Shown: positions 10,652-22,816, numbered from the stretch's first letter. The stretch is DNA of 64,000 bases from Corythucha ciliata (GCA_038030265.1 CM075942.1:49194751-49258750), one strand, 5' to 3'. Notes: generated by a model from the letters alone, not told the origin. Translations and numbers: made by a program.

Positions 10652-11191
10652 ATGAGTTATTTGGCAATTGTATTGTTGGACAGTCTTCTCGCCGTAAGTT
10701 CAACTAAATACAATTTCGCTGCGGCGCCGCGCCACCACATGAACATTGCTTTGATCTCGTGTCGATGCCGGAAAATACGACGAAGGTCGTCCATAACGAA
10801 CGATCAAGCCACAATATCATGTCCTTCCTGTCCCCTCCACGCTGTTTAAAGTTTTGCGAAATTGCTTTCCGTGACATTAATCATCAAAAATATGATGATG
10901 AAAATGATAAAAATAATTTGTTTCTTCTTTTATTTTAATTTTTTTCGCAGCTCGCCACGCTCACCAACGACTGAGAAAGTGGAAACGGTTCGCAACTTTT
11001 ACAGTTGTCCTCGATACAGAGATTTTTATGATTTTTTACCTTCTACAAGAGAAATGCCTTCTGTCTCAGTCCTCTGACATTAAAATTGGCAGTGACTTAG
11101 TAAAAAATAAGTACAATAATACTGACAGTTAGACAGTTACTTGGATACAGAAACAGTTGATAACCACTGGAGTCTAAAAATTGGACGATGA
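10652..11191 (+). pseudogene. Decayed DxHD-family copy
   Basis: Exon 1 (10652-10693) is a perfect 42-base family exon, MSYLAIVLLDSLLA, followed by GTAAGT. The matching exon 2 begins at 10951 after TTTTTTCGCAG with CTC GCC, but a frameshift brings a TGA after seven codons; the family-like Ser-Pro...Glu-Lys reading continues in the next frame. Exon-3-like sequence follows at about 11076-11191 (IKIGSDLVKNKYNNTDS in one frame, then DTETVDNHWSLKIG in another), interrupted by TAG. The Asn-rich part and VDNH echo members 1-5. I read this as a pseudogene; sequencing error is the alternative. Confidence 0.5.
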
Positions 11192-11716
11192 AAGCCTCGA
11201 GTAATATTGAACAATTGCATAAATTTTTTCGGTTTTTACACGGGGCACAATAAATCAAAATTTCAACCGGATTCCAACCAATTTTTGATTACCTAGATAC
11301 TCATGAACCTCAGCTTTTTTCAGCCTTACCTTATACTCACCGTACATATAACGAAACGAACCCATAGCACAAAGAAATGTGGAGGAGTGGGGAGGTTCAA
11401 AAAAGAATTATCACCGTAAGGCAGTAAAACGCACGTTCTCCTGTAGTATCACGCATTCCGAAGACCGTGGTCTGATACAGCGACTGCGTTTTTTTTGACG
11501 AAGTGATTATATGCAGGTGCAGTGTCTACGCATTAAATGTTATTTGCAGGTACGCTTCTCAATGATCCAAGCTATCGGACAATCTCTAGGTATACAACAT
11601 GCTTAGAATACTTTATACATAAAAAAATAATTAATAAGGCCGTGGAGCGGTGGTAAATTGACCACCTTCCCTTTTCTTGCCCTTCTGTTATGTCCGTATA
11701 GTCATTAGAAGCCTTT
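11192..11716. other. Intergenic; nothing seen
   Basis: AT-rich, no exon, repeat ends or RNA gene identified. Confidence 0.4.
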
Positions 11717-13680
11717 GGGCCGTATTCAGAAACGCACCTTTACGAGACCTTAACCTTTGTGGCTCCTTATAGCAGGAATTTGTATTCAGAAACCAACCTT
11801 ATCCACATTGGCTAAGGAACTGTAAAGGAGTTCTTTAAGGCATGAAAAAATTGTATTCACAAAGCCACTTTTACCTTCGTGGTTCCTTTAAAGAATGTTA
11901 TTTGCTGGTTATACTTATGATAACTCTAAGGAAGCTCGGGAGCTTCCTTTACAGTTCCTTTAAGCCTTGTCTTGTGTTGTAGTGTTTCTACTGTAATTAT
12001 TTTCCCTCGGTAAATGTGAGAAATGGAAGAATTTATTGTGTTTTTCGACTCGCTCAATCTTATTTCGGATCTCCAATGGCGTAATGAGCGACACAGAAGA
12101 AGCACACTATCTGAATCCAGTTCGGTTCTCCAAAAGGTCTCGTTTCGGTCAGATCAGACTGTTTGAAACGTTGTGATTTTGATCCGTCGAGCGTCGACCG
12201 ACTGAAGGTTTCAAGTTTCTCTACGGCTGTCAAACTTTCACAAATTACTGAGAATTTACGCGACGGTAAATCTTCAAGTGACGGTCCCATACCACGATTT
12301 GTCAATTTATCTTTTTTGTGTTGTGCCTCCCCTTGTGTTTCAAGTGTGACCGTCCTATCTATTTCATTATTTTCGTTTTGTACGGGATTGGAACCTAGGC
12401 CAAAATAAATAATTTATAGGTCTGAAAATAATTATTTCGTCAAAGTGCACGGGGAGTGGCACCGTTTCGACCTCTAGCTCACTACCGCGGCCGGAGCTGG
12501 GGCCAGGAAAAGGCCCCAGTGCCAGTGCGGCCTGGTCAGAGGTGTCAGGGAAAAATGACGCAAGTGTGGTTCCCACGAAGGGATAATGTTATTTCTTATA
12601 CGGGGTCCCTGGATCCCTCTTGCGGCATTTTCTTCCCAACCGTTCGGAATAAGGCCCCAGTCGCAAGGGCGCACGAAAGCCCTCGCTCATCGTTGTCGGC
12701 GCCACCTCGTGAGACCCCCTGGAGCTAAAAGGCTTCTCTTCCATCCAAAACTCCTCTTTAGAACTTCAGTGGGGGCAGAAAACTGCGTTATTCCCCTGGA
12801 GTTTTAAACGGATTTTTGCCTATCACTCGAATACTGCGCGTTCCACGAAAACGTCTTCTGAGTCACATGTTGAAGAGCGTTACATTTCCTTCGAAATTCA
12901 CAGGACAAACTCATTCCTCATAGGTACCGAGCAACGGCCGTCGCAGACAGTTTTCTGACCTACGAGGTGTCAGCCAACCGGTGACGCCGGTGGAATCGTG
13001 AACATAAAGGAAGTGTCTGAAAGCATTGCGGGGCTAATAAAACAGCTTATATATTTTCCCAGTGGCCAAAGAGTGAGAGAATCATCCGTTCCATTTTTCA
13101 GATTGGGTGGTTTCCCCGGTGTCGTCGGCTGCAATTATTGTGCACATATACTCCGCTTAAAATCTCCGTAGGTGACGTGAGTCTGGATGAGTCTCAAAGT
13201 AGTTGTGTTTTGCGGCCCAAGGATGGAATTTGTAGATGTTGTCACCCGTTGGCTACATTCGAATTTTCCAAAATAGAACCGTAGCCGTTGCTCGATCACG
13301 CAGTCTCCAGCAGGGCATTCCCTTGTGGGACAATGGCCGCTTTCCGCACAAACTTTGCGGTTCTCTTCGGTCTTGAACTTGTCCACGCTCATCAATAAAT
13401 TAAAATTACGCAATGTTAATAGGCTGGCATTTCATACAATTTTGATAACTAATGGGCTTTTGAAGGCTTAAATAGCGAGAGGTTTCACATGATAAAGCGT
13501 ACAGTCACCATTAAAAGCATATTTTCATTGTTTATTTGCTTTAAGGCCCCTTTAGCTAAAGGAACTGCCGAGGAACTCTAAAGGAACGTTTCTGAATACG
13601 ATTTTTAAAGGAATCGCTAAAGGAACCTTAACTAAAGGAGCTCCTAAGGGGACGTAAAGGTTGGTTTCTGAATACGGCCC
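11717..13680. mobile_element. ~1.96-kb inverted-repeat DNA element
   Basis: Starts GGGCCGTATTCAGAAACG and ends with the complement TTTCTGAATACGGCCC. Both ends continue with related blocks rich in AAAGGAACCTTA and 'GTATTCAGAAACC'. The flanks share CTTTG on both sides, so the target duplication is short (about 3-5 bases, ambiguous). The centre (12430-12760) is GC-rich and includes a palindrome GGGGCCAGGAAAAGGCCCC. No transposase seen; probably non-autonomous. Confidence 0.7.
13135..13413 (-). CDS. Cys-containing open frame inside the 2-kb element, unknown
   Basis: A 92-codon ATG-to-stop frame within the element at 11717-13680. It contains a short cysteine-rich stretch (VCAESGHCPTRECPAGDC) at about residues 21-38, then a charged and polar tail. 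The frame could be an exon captured by the element, or chance. No signal peptide, no splice support and no recognisable domain. Low confidence as a gene. Confidence 0.2.
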   Translation of the reverse strand: MRNFNLLMSVDKFKTEENRKVCAESGHCPTRECPAGDCVIEQRLRFYFGKFECSQRVTTSTNSILGPQNTTTLRLIQTHVTYGDFKRSICAQ

Positions 13681-15825
13681 TTTGTTTACCCATTGCACTG
13701 TGATATAATAAACCTTTAGTGGAGCTCTGAATTTTTTATATTATTTTTTGTAGTTAGCCTGTTTTTTGTCACAGAAGTATTTACTCTGTACTACTGCTCG
13801 GACTAGCTGCATGCAAGGCCTCTCGTTTTCTATAGCTTTCCTTGATCTCCTATCATGCCAAAATTCTTGAAACGAGTGTTCCCTTTACTGAGCTCTGGAA
13901 AATCTCCCACCAGGAAACATGCAAAAAACTCATCACTTTTCAGAGAAGTTACGTTCCCTGATGTTCTTTCTCCGAACATAACATGAAAAATTAGCGCTTA
14001 CCTGCACATAGCGTTTTACGCGTAGGTACAGTACCCGCAAATATCACCAAACTTTTTTTAAAACTTGGATGATGTAACGAAACCAATCAGTCGGGAGAGT
14101 AATCAGTCAATTCAGTCGCAGAAGCTGACTTTTTATGACAGGAAGGCTTGCAGGCGTCAGTAAAAGGTGCATGCCCAAGTGCAACTGTCATCTTTCTGTC
14201 CGTAAAACACGACAAATTATTTTTCCAGATAAACTTTAAAGTGTGTTCACAGTTTCTGTGGGTAGACGACGCTTATTCTGCAGCTTCCATGATGACTCAC
14301 TAAGAGTGCAGTAATCACCCGGTTAGACTGCCCCGGTCCACCGTTCATAAGGGGGGAGGGGGAGCAAAAAGCTCGAAGATGGGAAAATGAACAGTTTTAG
14401 GATTCAAATTGATGGATGTAGGAAATTGAAAAGGATACTTGGTATTGAACGTGGAAGGTGATCATCAGTGATTAAACAGGAGGCTGAACATTCTATTCAT
14501 CCCACAATTCAGAATCAATTTGTGTGCTTCCAGGGTACATAAGTACCATGTGGGTAGCCCAGGTTCATCCCAACCAGGTGACCATGGAAACATTGTGGTC
14601 AATAATATTGAAAAAATTCTAATATTAATGACTGATTGTGAACAAACATCGCTTATTCATAGCTGAAATGAGCTAATTCATGGCCATGATTGAAAAAAAA
14701 ACACTAACTCTCGGACAAAAATTGAGAAGAGACGCTGATTCGCAACTAAAATTTCAATTGGCGATTTCTGGAGAAAAAAAACTTCGACAACATTGATAAA
14801 AATTTAAAAGTGAATATTCACAGCTTCTACTAGACAACTGTGTGGCTAAAGTGGAGAAAATACGCTGGTCTCCGCAGTTTCTCATGAGTTCGGCTCAGCG
14901 TTTCACGCTCAGTTCTTTAATTTTCGGACATTGAAGGAAGTCCGAATAGTCACACGCGTTTGTCCTGTTTGTACTTGTTGGACGAACACTTCTGAATGAC
15001 AAAAGTCCGCGTACCAAACCCAGTTGGAAATCCTGCGGCGTCTCGGAGCCGAAATTAAACAGGAACTTGAAAAAAAAAAATGAAATGCACTAATAACTAT
15101 TAACAGAAATAGAGCACACAATAGAGCATAAGATGGCCGTCAGTCGGTACTACCTATAGGTGCCGCAGATCTTCGGCCATTACTGCCCTTCACCTACGTC
15201 ACGAGCAGTCCCAACCGCCTTTGCGCTGGACCCCGTACATTATTAATTATTATTAGGTGGTGATTTTTGAGAATTCATAAACTTTGATTTCAAAATTAAC
15301 TTGCTCTGCTGCTTTAGGGTGAGCAATCGGGAATAAAGGTCTGCTGGTGACGTCCCGAGACCGAGACACAACATTGTCATTTCTTTGTTTCCCGAAAATT
15401 GAGGGTTCAAAGGTGGCAATTATCAATAAGCACGGTATTGGGGAGAAAGTCGATCGCCGAAAGGCTTGGGAGCTTGCTTGTTTGGGCATAAATGTATCAG
15501 ACACCATTTTCGTCCGTTCTCGTCATTTAAGGCCAACTGACTATTTTTTTCTCGGTATGTTACGGACTTTGACCGCGAAAATACACTTTGAAAAACACAA
15601 AACTTAATCAACCCAGTCACTAAAAATAACATAATGTGGTGAGTACCAGTTTCAATATAACACGACATTAGCGCCACTAGTGATAGCTACAATCGACATT
15701 GGCCAGTTTCCTACGGCTGGATTACCCGTTGAAATCAGTTAACCTTGTTTTGTGGACAAAAACTTGAATTTCCTGTCTTTGGACAATATTATGAGAATTT
15801 TTGCTTATTAAGATAGACCTTGTTA
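13681..15825. other. Intergenic; nothing supported
   Basis: No exon with splice sites and no inverted-repeat element was found. A - strand open frame at 14909-15121 has a signal-like start but only a TTG codon, so it is not called. Overlapping open frames at 15253-15677 lie on both strands and look like chance. Confidence 0.35.
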
Positions 15826-17209
15826 GTCCAGTCAAATCGTATAAAAAAAATACCATACGTGGACAAAGACCTCGTCTTTGATTTTTTCACTTTATTCTAT
15901 GTTTTTTGGGGTGAGGAACACGAATCTGAAGAGATCCAACAAAACTTTCTTGTGCGTTTTAAAAAAATCGCGAAAAACTTATAATTTTTGGCACTTTTTT
16001 TAGTTTTTTGCTTGCAAATGCTCAATGACTAATTCTACGGAAAATTGTACCCTGTTCTTTTTTGAAGAGCATCAAGTTCTGCGTCGAATCATTTTTTCTT
16101 TTGTCACAATTGGCCCAGCCGTTTCGCGGGCATTGATTTTTTTTTAAATGGTAATTTTTAGTCGCTTTTGGCAAAATTGTGTGAAAAAATAAAAGAAGTT
16201 CAAATCTCAGTTGAGTGATGTAATCTCTGACGCTACCTAAAATACTGGTGATTTGTTGAGTTTTAACATTTGTGGACAAAGTTGGTGGGCATAGCCACTT
16301 TTTTAAAAAACAACCCCTATTTTCATCGCCCTGTATAGAATATTTTCCGGGCCTTGAAAAATTTGGCAAATATGGTTTCTGACTGTAAATTTCACCAGCT
16401 TTCACTGAAAAATAGTGCAATTTTCATCGAAGGTTATGTTCGATTGTTATAGGCAAAAACGTTCGGCTGAAGAAAGGAGTTAAGAAAGGAGCTTTCAGAT
16501 GAGTTTCTTTAGAGTTTAATCGGATGGATAGTTCTTGAAATATAGGCCGAAATGTGACAAATACGTATTTTTTGCGGCAAATTTCAAATCGTTTGGCTTT
16601 ATGGTCCTGTCTTATGTTGATCTTCAAATGAAATTTCATATAATAGGTCTGATAAAAAATTCAATCAGCTTTCAGATCGTGTTTCATAGAAAAAAATTAG
16701 ACTACTAGTTTCCGAGTTACTGGAAAAAATGTGCAGAAAAACGTGGTTTTTGGTCCGCCTTTTTTCGCATTTTCTTCGCATAACTGATACCAATGATTTT
16801 TCCCGTAGCTTTTAAGGCTTTTCACTTATGTAAAATTAAATTCTGAACCTCTTTGATTTAACGACATTTTCCGATTTGAATAGCCGTTTTTAAGTTGCTG
16901 GTGCCTTAGTAATTTTTATTAATTTTACCAAAAGTGGCTAAAAATGACCATTTAAAAAAAATCAATACTGGTGACATGGCTGGGCCAATTGTGACAAAAG
17001 GTAGAACAATTAGACACAGAATTCAATGCTTTTCAAAAAATGAGAGGGTAACATTTTCCGTAGAATGCGTCATTAAGGAGTTATAAGCAAAAAACTGAAA
17101 AAAAGTGCGAAAAATGAGCAGTTTTTCGCGATTTTCTCAAAACGCACAGGGAAATTTTGTTGGATCCCTTCAGATTCGTGTTCCTCACCCCCAAAAACAT
17201 GGAATAAAC

Positions 17210-17585
17210 TTCGATTCTTATACTAATTATCGACCAATTAGGGCTATTAGGTGAAAAAAGATGTCAGCTCGGACTCGATTTTTTTCACGAACACCACACT
17301 TCCATTCCCGTAGGGAACATGGAAGTAAAATTAAGCTGTTTTTTTCATATAAGGCGACGTTTCGTCGGTCAATTCGCCGACCTCATCAGGCAACGATAAA
17401 CAGGCAGTTAATCAATTAAAAAAATGCAAATGTACATGGGTTTTTCTCCCTCTCTCCCAACCGCGCAGGTATAACATCTTCTCGATGAACAACTATACGT
17501 GCCGAAACGGCTACACGGGTTTATTAATTAAGTTACGTATAAATCTACGAGTTCGCAAGGGAAAGAAAGAACGTCAACTCTACGA
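17210..17585 (-). mobile_element. Insertion in fold-back arm, probable Penelope-like remnant
   Basis: Splits the right arm of the fold-back element. On the - strand it carries a hammerhead-like motif (17352-17392). The combination of a short body and such a ribozyme fits a terminal piece of a Penelope-like retroelement; no reverse transcriptase is present, so this is inference. Confidence 0.4.
17352..17392 (-). ncRNA. Hammerhead ribozyme candidate
   Basis: Read on the - strand: CTGATGAG, then a stem II of GTCGG paired with CCGAC around the loop CGAATTGA, then GAAACGTC. This has both conserved core boxes, a perfect 5-bp stem II, and ACGU directly before the cleavage C. A stem III reduced to AC/GU with no loop is the minimal form reported for Penelope-like elements, which works as a dimer. 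Stem I pairing is weak (2 bp seen next to the core). Confidence 0.55.
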
Positions 17586-17699
17586 GATTAGACGAGATTT
17601 TTGTCCACGTGGAACTACCGTTTGACTAGACTATTGTGGTATCCTCCGCCGAAGTGAAAATACTCCTAACATGGCAATGGCACACGTTAGACCACAACG

Positions 17700-17950
17700 A
17701 GCCAGTGCGTCCTCCACAGAGCCTGATGCCCAGGACTCCGAGTGGATACCAAGTCGAATTGATTCCCTCAGCACCATTGAGGCCCTCGCTTGCCCAATTC
17801 TCCAATCTGTCCGCCAACACCAAGGGCCTGCGCAGTGCCCTCCTCAGAGTCTGGTGGCCAAGACTCCAAGAGCAGGAGACCAGCGTCAAAATCGTTTTCC
17901 CAATTGATTCACCAAGCATCATTGTGGCCCTCGCCGCTAATGTACGCCAG
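17700..17950. repeat. Two-unit imperfect tandem repeat, GC-rich
   Basis: Two units of about 129 bases. One begins near CAGTGCGTCCTCCACAGAGC at 17703 and the other near CAGTGCCCTCCTCAGAGTCT at 17832. Both end near 'CATTGAGGCCCTCGC' or 'CATTGTGGCCCTCGCC'. Several frames are open across it, which I attribute to GC content rather than coding. Confidence 0.5.
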
Positions 17951-17992
17951 TCTTGCGCGCAAGGCAATGCTTTTTCACAAAGCTTAGATTAA

Positions 17993-18910
17993 TATGCATC
18001 CTTAATGCGGTGATGCCTGCAAGATGCTGGGGGCAACAGTGGGAAAGAGCAAAGAAACTGCAACGTGGATTTCGATTTACTTTTTCTTTGACATGTATTT
18101 ATATTTGGATTATTTCCGCATTTGAAAGCTCATAGTGTACATCTGAAAAAGTCCTACGATCGAAAGAAAAATACGTATAGGTACAAGGTAGGGCTGGTTC
18201 ATCACATCTTACTCCAAGTTTTTCTCAGTTTTTCCAGCCTAAACCTACCAAAAACGTTTCACGTATTAGACGACGCGCCAACTAGTCACTTTTTTAATAA
18301 ACTAGTCAACTTACGGTATTTTATAATTTGTGCTATTATTCACCAACGTTGTTGTCCCCCTACTATCCGAACGTTTGATAGTTGTCATTCCAACGTTGTT
18401 ATGTGATGATATGTTTAGTACTCCACCTTCCGCTAATAATTCAATGTCCCCAAAGTTCCTTGAGAAAGCGCATTGAGTGCACTATGTGCGCATTGGTCTG
18501 GAGTTATTATTGACCTTTTAATTTGTGGAAAAGAATGGGAGATCTCACCAAATAAAATACGTAACACGCCGTGTACGCAATCAGGAACTTCATCGTCAGT
18601 TGTTCGGTTGGACAGTTTCTTTACTGTCGAAATGTTACTATTTAAACCTTTTTGGTATTGAAAATTGTGACTTTCGTGGTGACTGCTCAAGCAGAAACTT
18701 GGATTCTTGTTAATAAAAATTTATTAATTGAACAAAACACATTAAAATGAAATAGGAGAGAGGGGAGTTGCTAGTTAAAATAATATTTATTGCTCTCTGA
18801 TGACGCTCATCCTCCGTTTCAGAAATCTAATAATGCTATCCGGAACTCGATTGGTTTCTTCAACTTATTTCTATCCAAGACACGTGAATTACTAATCTAC
18901 ACAACTCAAG
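17993..18910. other. Intergenic upstream of the gene at 18911
   Basis: No exon or element boundaries seen. Short open frames on both strands overlap. Confidence 0.4.
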
Positions 18911-19526
18911 ATGCGCTTCCTCTTAGCCAACGTATTTGTCTGTGCTCTAGCTGTGGTGAGCATTTCTAGAATTCGCCCCTTTAGAAAACCTTCCCCTCGT
19001 CAAATCGTACATAGAGATCTAAATCTATGTTTCCACTTGTGCGCTTTCGTCTACCTCTTTCAATTCAACACGCCTTTTCAACTTTCGCTTCAACTTTCAA
19101 CAACGCATGCGTCTAAGCTATGCACCCAATTTCTGATATTCTTCCAGCTTTTTGAGGCATGCAATAGCGCATTCCTCACGTTCAACTCACAGTGCGCTAT
19201 GACGCACGCGAAAAGGCACAAACGGAGACATAGCTTAATGAAAATTAAATGACATAGCTCTCAATTACATCCGAGCCAATAACTTCGATTGATCGATCAT
19301 TCGACACGGACCGTGGAACAAGAGTAAACGTTCACTCGAATCATAACGTCGGAACAGTCAAAGTTACAAGTGTTATAAACGATTTGGGTAACAGGACTTT
19401 CGTGGACAATAGAGAAATCCTTCAGATCAAAGTCCCGGTAAGTGATAACGTTCCTGCAGTAACGAACGAGTCATTAATATTTTTGGTACGTTTTTTTTTT
19501 TTCTCAATCTACAGGCATCGATATGA
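18911..19526 (+). CDS. Distant family member, predicted secreted, 78 aa
   Basis: Exon 1 (18911-18955) encodes the signal start MRFLLANVFVCALAV and ends at GTGAGC. Exon 2 (19258-19437, 60 codons) follows a GACATAG acceptor, begins LSITSEPITSIDRSFDTDRG and ends QIKVP at a GTAAGT donor. Exon 3 (19515-19526) adds only ASI and TGA. All junctions are phase 0. The second half of exon 2 (NVGTVKVTSVINDL, then TFVDNREILQIKV) can be laid over the NTKIKRIDDHD...YIDNQSQTIKI part of member 2, with D/N at comparable places but no intact DxHD. AATAAA overlaps the stop region and recurs at 19583. An alternative acceptor at 19147 gives a shorter, less similar reading that stops at 19250. Function unknown. Confidence 0.6.
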
Positions 19527-20750
19527 ATAAAATATAGCCACATTTAACGTGCATCACAGTGAAATTATCGTGTAGAGAGTATCAATAAAATGAAACTAAA
19601 GTTTATTCTTGAACAGTTTACATTTCCCTCTACATTTGAATTTCCCGTAATAATGGTAGCTGTAGCCTGTACCCCAGAGGTTCAAAACGATCAATCACGG
19701 CCGGAAATCCCATTAAACATGCCGACGTTTCGAACGTCGTACGAGCGAACTTTTTGGCCGAACAGCGATCCATGAATCTCTAGACCGAACATTATAGGGC
19801 GTATTCTCATGATTTACGCTCTCTTTTGCATTTCGGAAAATTCGTCTCAATGACCGCCTCTGTTTGTTTATTTTTTTTTTTGTATAAGACAGTGAGAAGA
19901 GAAAAATTGAATCGCTTACACCGATAATTGCTCGTCAAAATCAACTCACTAGTTGTAGTTGTGGACTGCGATGATTACGATGATGTCCGCAATGAATCAG
20001 CTGAAACATGAAATAACAAAACGACAAAATAATTAGACAATGAAAAACGTCAAAACAGAATTATGTGTCGAAAACGCAGCATTTCTTCGTTGTACGAAAA
20101 ATAGTGATAAAATAGGACATTACGCCACCAAGAATGATGATCTGAAAAAGAAAAAACAATACGCAAAAACGCATCTCCGAATGGTCCTCTAAAAGAGTTT
20201 GAAAAGAGTGTAACTGCAATTTGTTTTATTTGAGGCGATAAAAGACGTCAATTTCACGCAGTTATTTTTCTTGCGCAGAGAGGGAGAATGGTTTGGTTCA
20301 TTAACCAGTTGAAAGAACGCTACAAACAAAGGGGAAACTGTCAATTTCCATTATTGATGACTCAATTGGAGCAAAATTGCCTGAATGAAGCCCAGGGGGC
20401 CATTATTTAGGCCGAATCAATCATTTTCAAATAGAAAATTAAATTCTGTGGTCATATTGTCAGTTTTCCTGCCGATAGTGCAATTTTTTTCCCCGGCTAA
20501 ATAGAACAGTTTTTCACAGTCGAGTAGTTAGTTTGAGGAGCCGAATGAGCAGTTATTGAAGGAAAAAACGAGATGTCGTGACAATAAAAATAATCAGGCT
20601 CATGGTTCATGGTAGTATTACACAAAGGTAGGCAGTAAAACGCACAGCACTACGGTCTTCATATTTGTGGGCGCAGAGTGGGTGCAATAATGAAGGCCCG
20701 ATGGATGTCCCGAACCATTTACTCACGGAAGAGCGAACATCATCGATGAA
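19527..20750. other. Intergenic; nothing supported
   Basis: Low-complexity T runs and AT-rich DNA without gene or element signals. Confidence 0.4.
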
Positions 20751-21480
20751 ATTGGAATTCTGAAGATCCAAAATCACGAAATTTGTTTTCCCAACGTTCT
20801 TTTTTCACGGCATCAGTTTTTCAGATTTACCGAAGCTGTGAAACTGATTTTTAATAGAGCTAAATCCGCGAAATTTGGCTTTTGAAAGAGCAAACCCCAC
20901 GAAATTTGAATTCTAAAGAGAAAAATAACTGAAATTGGGATTTGAACGAGACAAAGCCACGGAAATTATTGGTAAAATTAGTTGTTTGAACTGTGAGGAT
21001 TTTAAATAGTGAAAATTCGAATTTTAAACGCCGAAAATTCGTTAAATCGCGATTTTGAAGGAAGCATTCCACGACATTTGGTTATGAAAGATTGAGAATC
21101 CGCTTTAAGATTGTGGTTTGAAAGATCCGAAACCAAGAAATTTGGTTTTTCAACGAGTCGAATCAGTTTTTCGAAGTAAAGAAACATAAAAAAGACTAAA
21201 ACGATGAAATATCGTTTTTCATAAAACATACATCCCTATAATTATATTAAAGAAAAAAAATAAATAAATAAACTACAGTTATTCCCTTTTGAAGCCATTT
21301 GGTTTTCATCAAGCCGTAAAAAGAGTCAAATCCAAGAAATTCTGTTTTAAAAGAGCGAATGTCCGTGTAATTGGGGTTTGAAAGAGACAAATTCATGAAA
21401 TGCAGTTTTCGAAAAAGCAAAAATCCTTGAAATTCGTATTTGATATATTAGTCGAATCCGCAACAATTATGTTTGAAAGA
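20750..21480. repeat. Degenerate ~30-bp tandem array, type 2
   Basis: Dozens of imperfect units around 'GAAATTTGGTTTTGAAAGAGC' (for example near 20874, 21069 and 21360). Open frames here read as repeats of short Phe/Ser/Lys motifs and are not genes. Confidence 0.65.
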
Positions 21481-21746
21481 GCGACATTGGGGTTCAAATT
21501 ACCATAAATTGCGATATTTGGTTGGTTGGCCGTCTACATCCCACTCACTGGATCTTCTTCAAAGGTTCTTCTACTTTTTCCGAGTACATATTAGTTTTTT
21601 GTTCGTGCATAAATTAAAAATGCTTAGAAAAATCAACCTTTACCAGACCAAAATTGCGTTGGTTAGGGTAATCGTTTTTTCACTGCTCCCACTAAAGGGA
21701 AATAACGGTCAGTCATGATTCAATCGAGAGAACTCATACTCTAAAG

Positions 21747-22035
21747 ATGTGCTTTTGCCTCCTACTCTTTCTGATATACAACGCAGTGTCCGTTTTACTC
21801 AGTATAATGCGTCGCCTTTGTTTTCCCAAATTTTCTTCGTTGTCATAATTATTTGTCTTTCTTTTATTGTTCACAGCTAAGGCACGATCAACAAGCCCCA
21901 GCAGACTATTAATTCGTGAGTTTCTTTAGTTTAATTATATTTCGTTTACGTGTACATCCCATTTGTGAAACAGAGACGTCTCAGTCGACATTATACCAAA
22001 GCGAGAAATACTTTGTGAAAAGCCGACGCTCATAG
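21747..22035 (+). CDS. Candidate small secreted peptide, three exons, 51 aa
   Basis: Exon 1 (21747-21801) gives a clear hydrophobic start, MCFCLLLFLIYNAVSVLL, and ends at a GTATAA donor in phase 1. Exon 2 (21877-21915) follows TTTATTGTTCACAG and encodes KARSTSPSRLLI, ending at GTGAGT in phase 1. Exon 3 (21974-22035) follows GTGAAACAG and encodes QTSQSTLYQSEKYFVKSRRS then TAG. The phase is consistent throughout, but differs from the phase 0 of the other loci. The mature part is short, Ser/Arg/Lys-rich and unlike the DxHD family. The exon 2 splice sites are the strongest part; exon 3 is the weakest. Confidence 0.4.
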
Positions 22036-22588
22036 GCCAGCTTATATTGCTCGTGGTGCGCCGAAAAACCCACCACCCCCGAACTGGGCTGCAAAACAGG
22101 CATCGGCTGCGAGGACTTCCAAAAAAAAAAAAAAAAAAAATCGAAGGTGTAACTCGGCCGCAGTTAGAATTTGCAATTTAGCGAGCCTATAAGGTGTGCT
22201 CGGGTTGTCAAAATAGCCACTATTGAAAAAGGCTCTTGTATACTATCGGACTGGATAATAATTTCAGTTTATAGACGTCATTTTACATTGTAGCTCGTTA
22301 GGTAAGTTATAAAACTTCTATTATAATTTTCAATTGAATTAGGAGCAACATAATTAGGTAGTTTGAGAAAAGAAAAATAGTTATTAACGCTGTCGACACC
22401 CACTTCCCCGCGCATTAAGCACATAATTAGTCCAGCATTTCAAACGCTTACGACAGTTATCATCCCCCCAGCTCTTTAACCTGTTTGGCTTTTCCATTCA
22501 CGTGAACGTTTTGAGGTATTGGGAAAGGACTCGGCAGGTTATGATCGAGTTGGCATTGCATTGTTATCTATTCCTGGTTGCCCCGTTC
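22036..22588. other. Intergenic with a poly-A tract
   Basis: A 21-A run at 22120-22140 follows about 80 bases of GC-richer sequence and could be the tail of a decayed retroelement. Nothing else identified. Confidence 0.3.
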
Positions 22589-22816
22589 CAACGATATATA
22601 AAAGAACTGGATTGCTCATCACTGCTGATAAAGACCAGCTGATAATAGCCATCAAATAAGCTCCCATAGTGGATGAGAGGGGTAAAGTTTCAAAATAAGT
22701 GCCATATTGCCATAACTACACAAGGAGAGGGACAGGGTGATTGTTTACCAGGGGACGACCTGCCCCCTCCACGCCCCTCCAGTCTTTTGTGAGCAATCCA
22801 GGTTTATATATCGTTG
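22589..22816. mobile_element. MITE copy 3, best-preserved (228 bp)
   Basis: Ends are CAACGATATATAAA and TTTATATATCGTTG, with the inner parts CTGGATTGCTCA/TGAGCAATCCAG also inverted. The 9 bases GCCCCGTTC stand directly on both sides (22580-22588 and 22817-22825), a perfect target duplication. An 8-9-bp duplication suggests a Mutator-, Merlin- or hAT-like superfamily. No coding capacity. Confidence 0.9.

Larger units (their letters stand above)
15826..17631. mobile_element. Fold-back element 1 (TA-flanked, with an insertion)
   Basis: Begins GTCCAGTCAAA and ends TTTGACTAGAC, flanked on both sides by TA. The two halves are long inverted repeats: the block with 'GAACACGAATCTGAAGAG' at about 15915-15945 is mirrored at 17155-17190, and further blocks mirror inward. 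The right arm is broken by about 370 bases of unrelated DNA (about 17210-17585). The same element recurs at 24101-25625. A TA target is typical of Tc1/mariner-like transposition; no transposase is present. Confidence 0.75.

Noticed and set aside
14909..15121. 70-codon - strand frame with a signal-like hydrophobic start and basic tail
   Set aside because: The frame opens with TTG, has no in-frame ATG upstream, and no splice acceptor that would supply one.
16022..16639. 132-codon and 71-codon - strand open frames
   Set aside because: They lie in the arm of a fold-back element whose mirrored copies have different stops.
17636..17992. 118-codon frame overlapping several other long frames
   Set aside because: GC-rich two-unit repeat in which three + frames and a - frame are all open; no sign which, if any, is used.
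19154..19250. Alternative exon 2 of the gene at 18911, giving a Lys/Arg/His-rich end
   Set aside because: The acceptor at 19258 gives a longer in-frame exon with a family-like pattern, a GTAAGT donor and a matching last exon.
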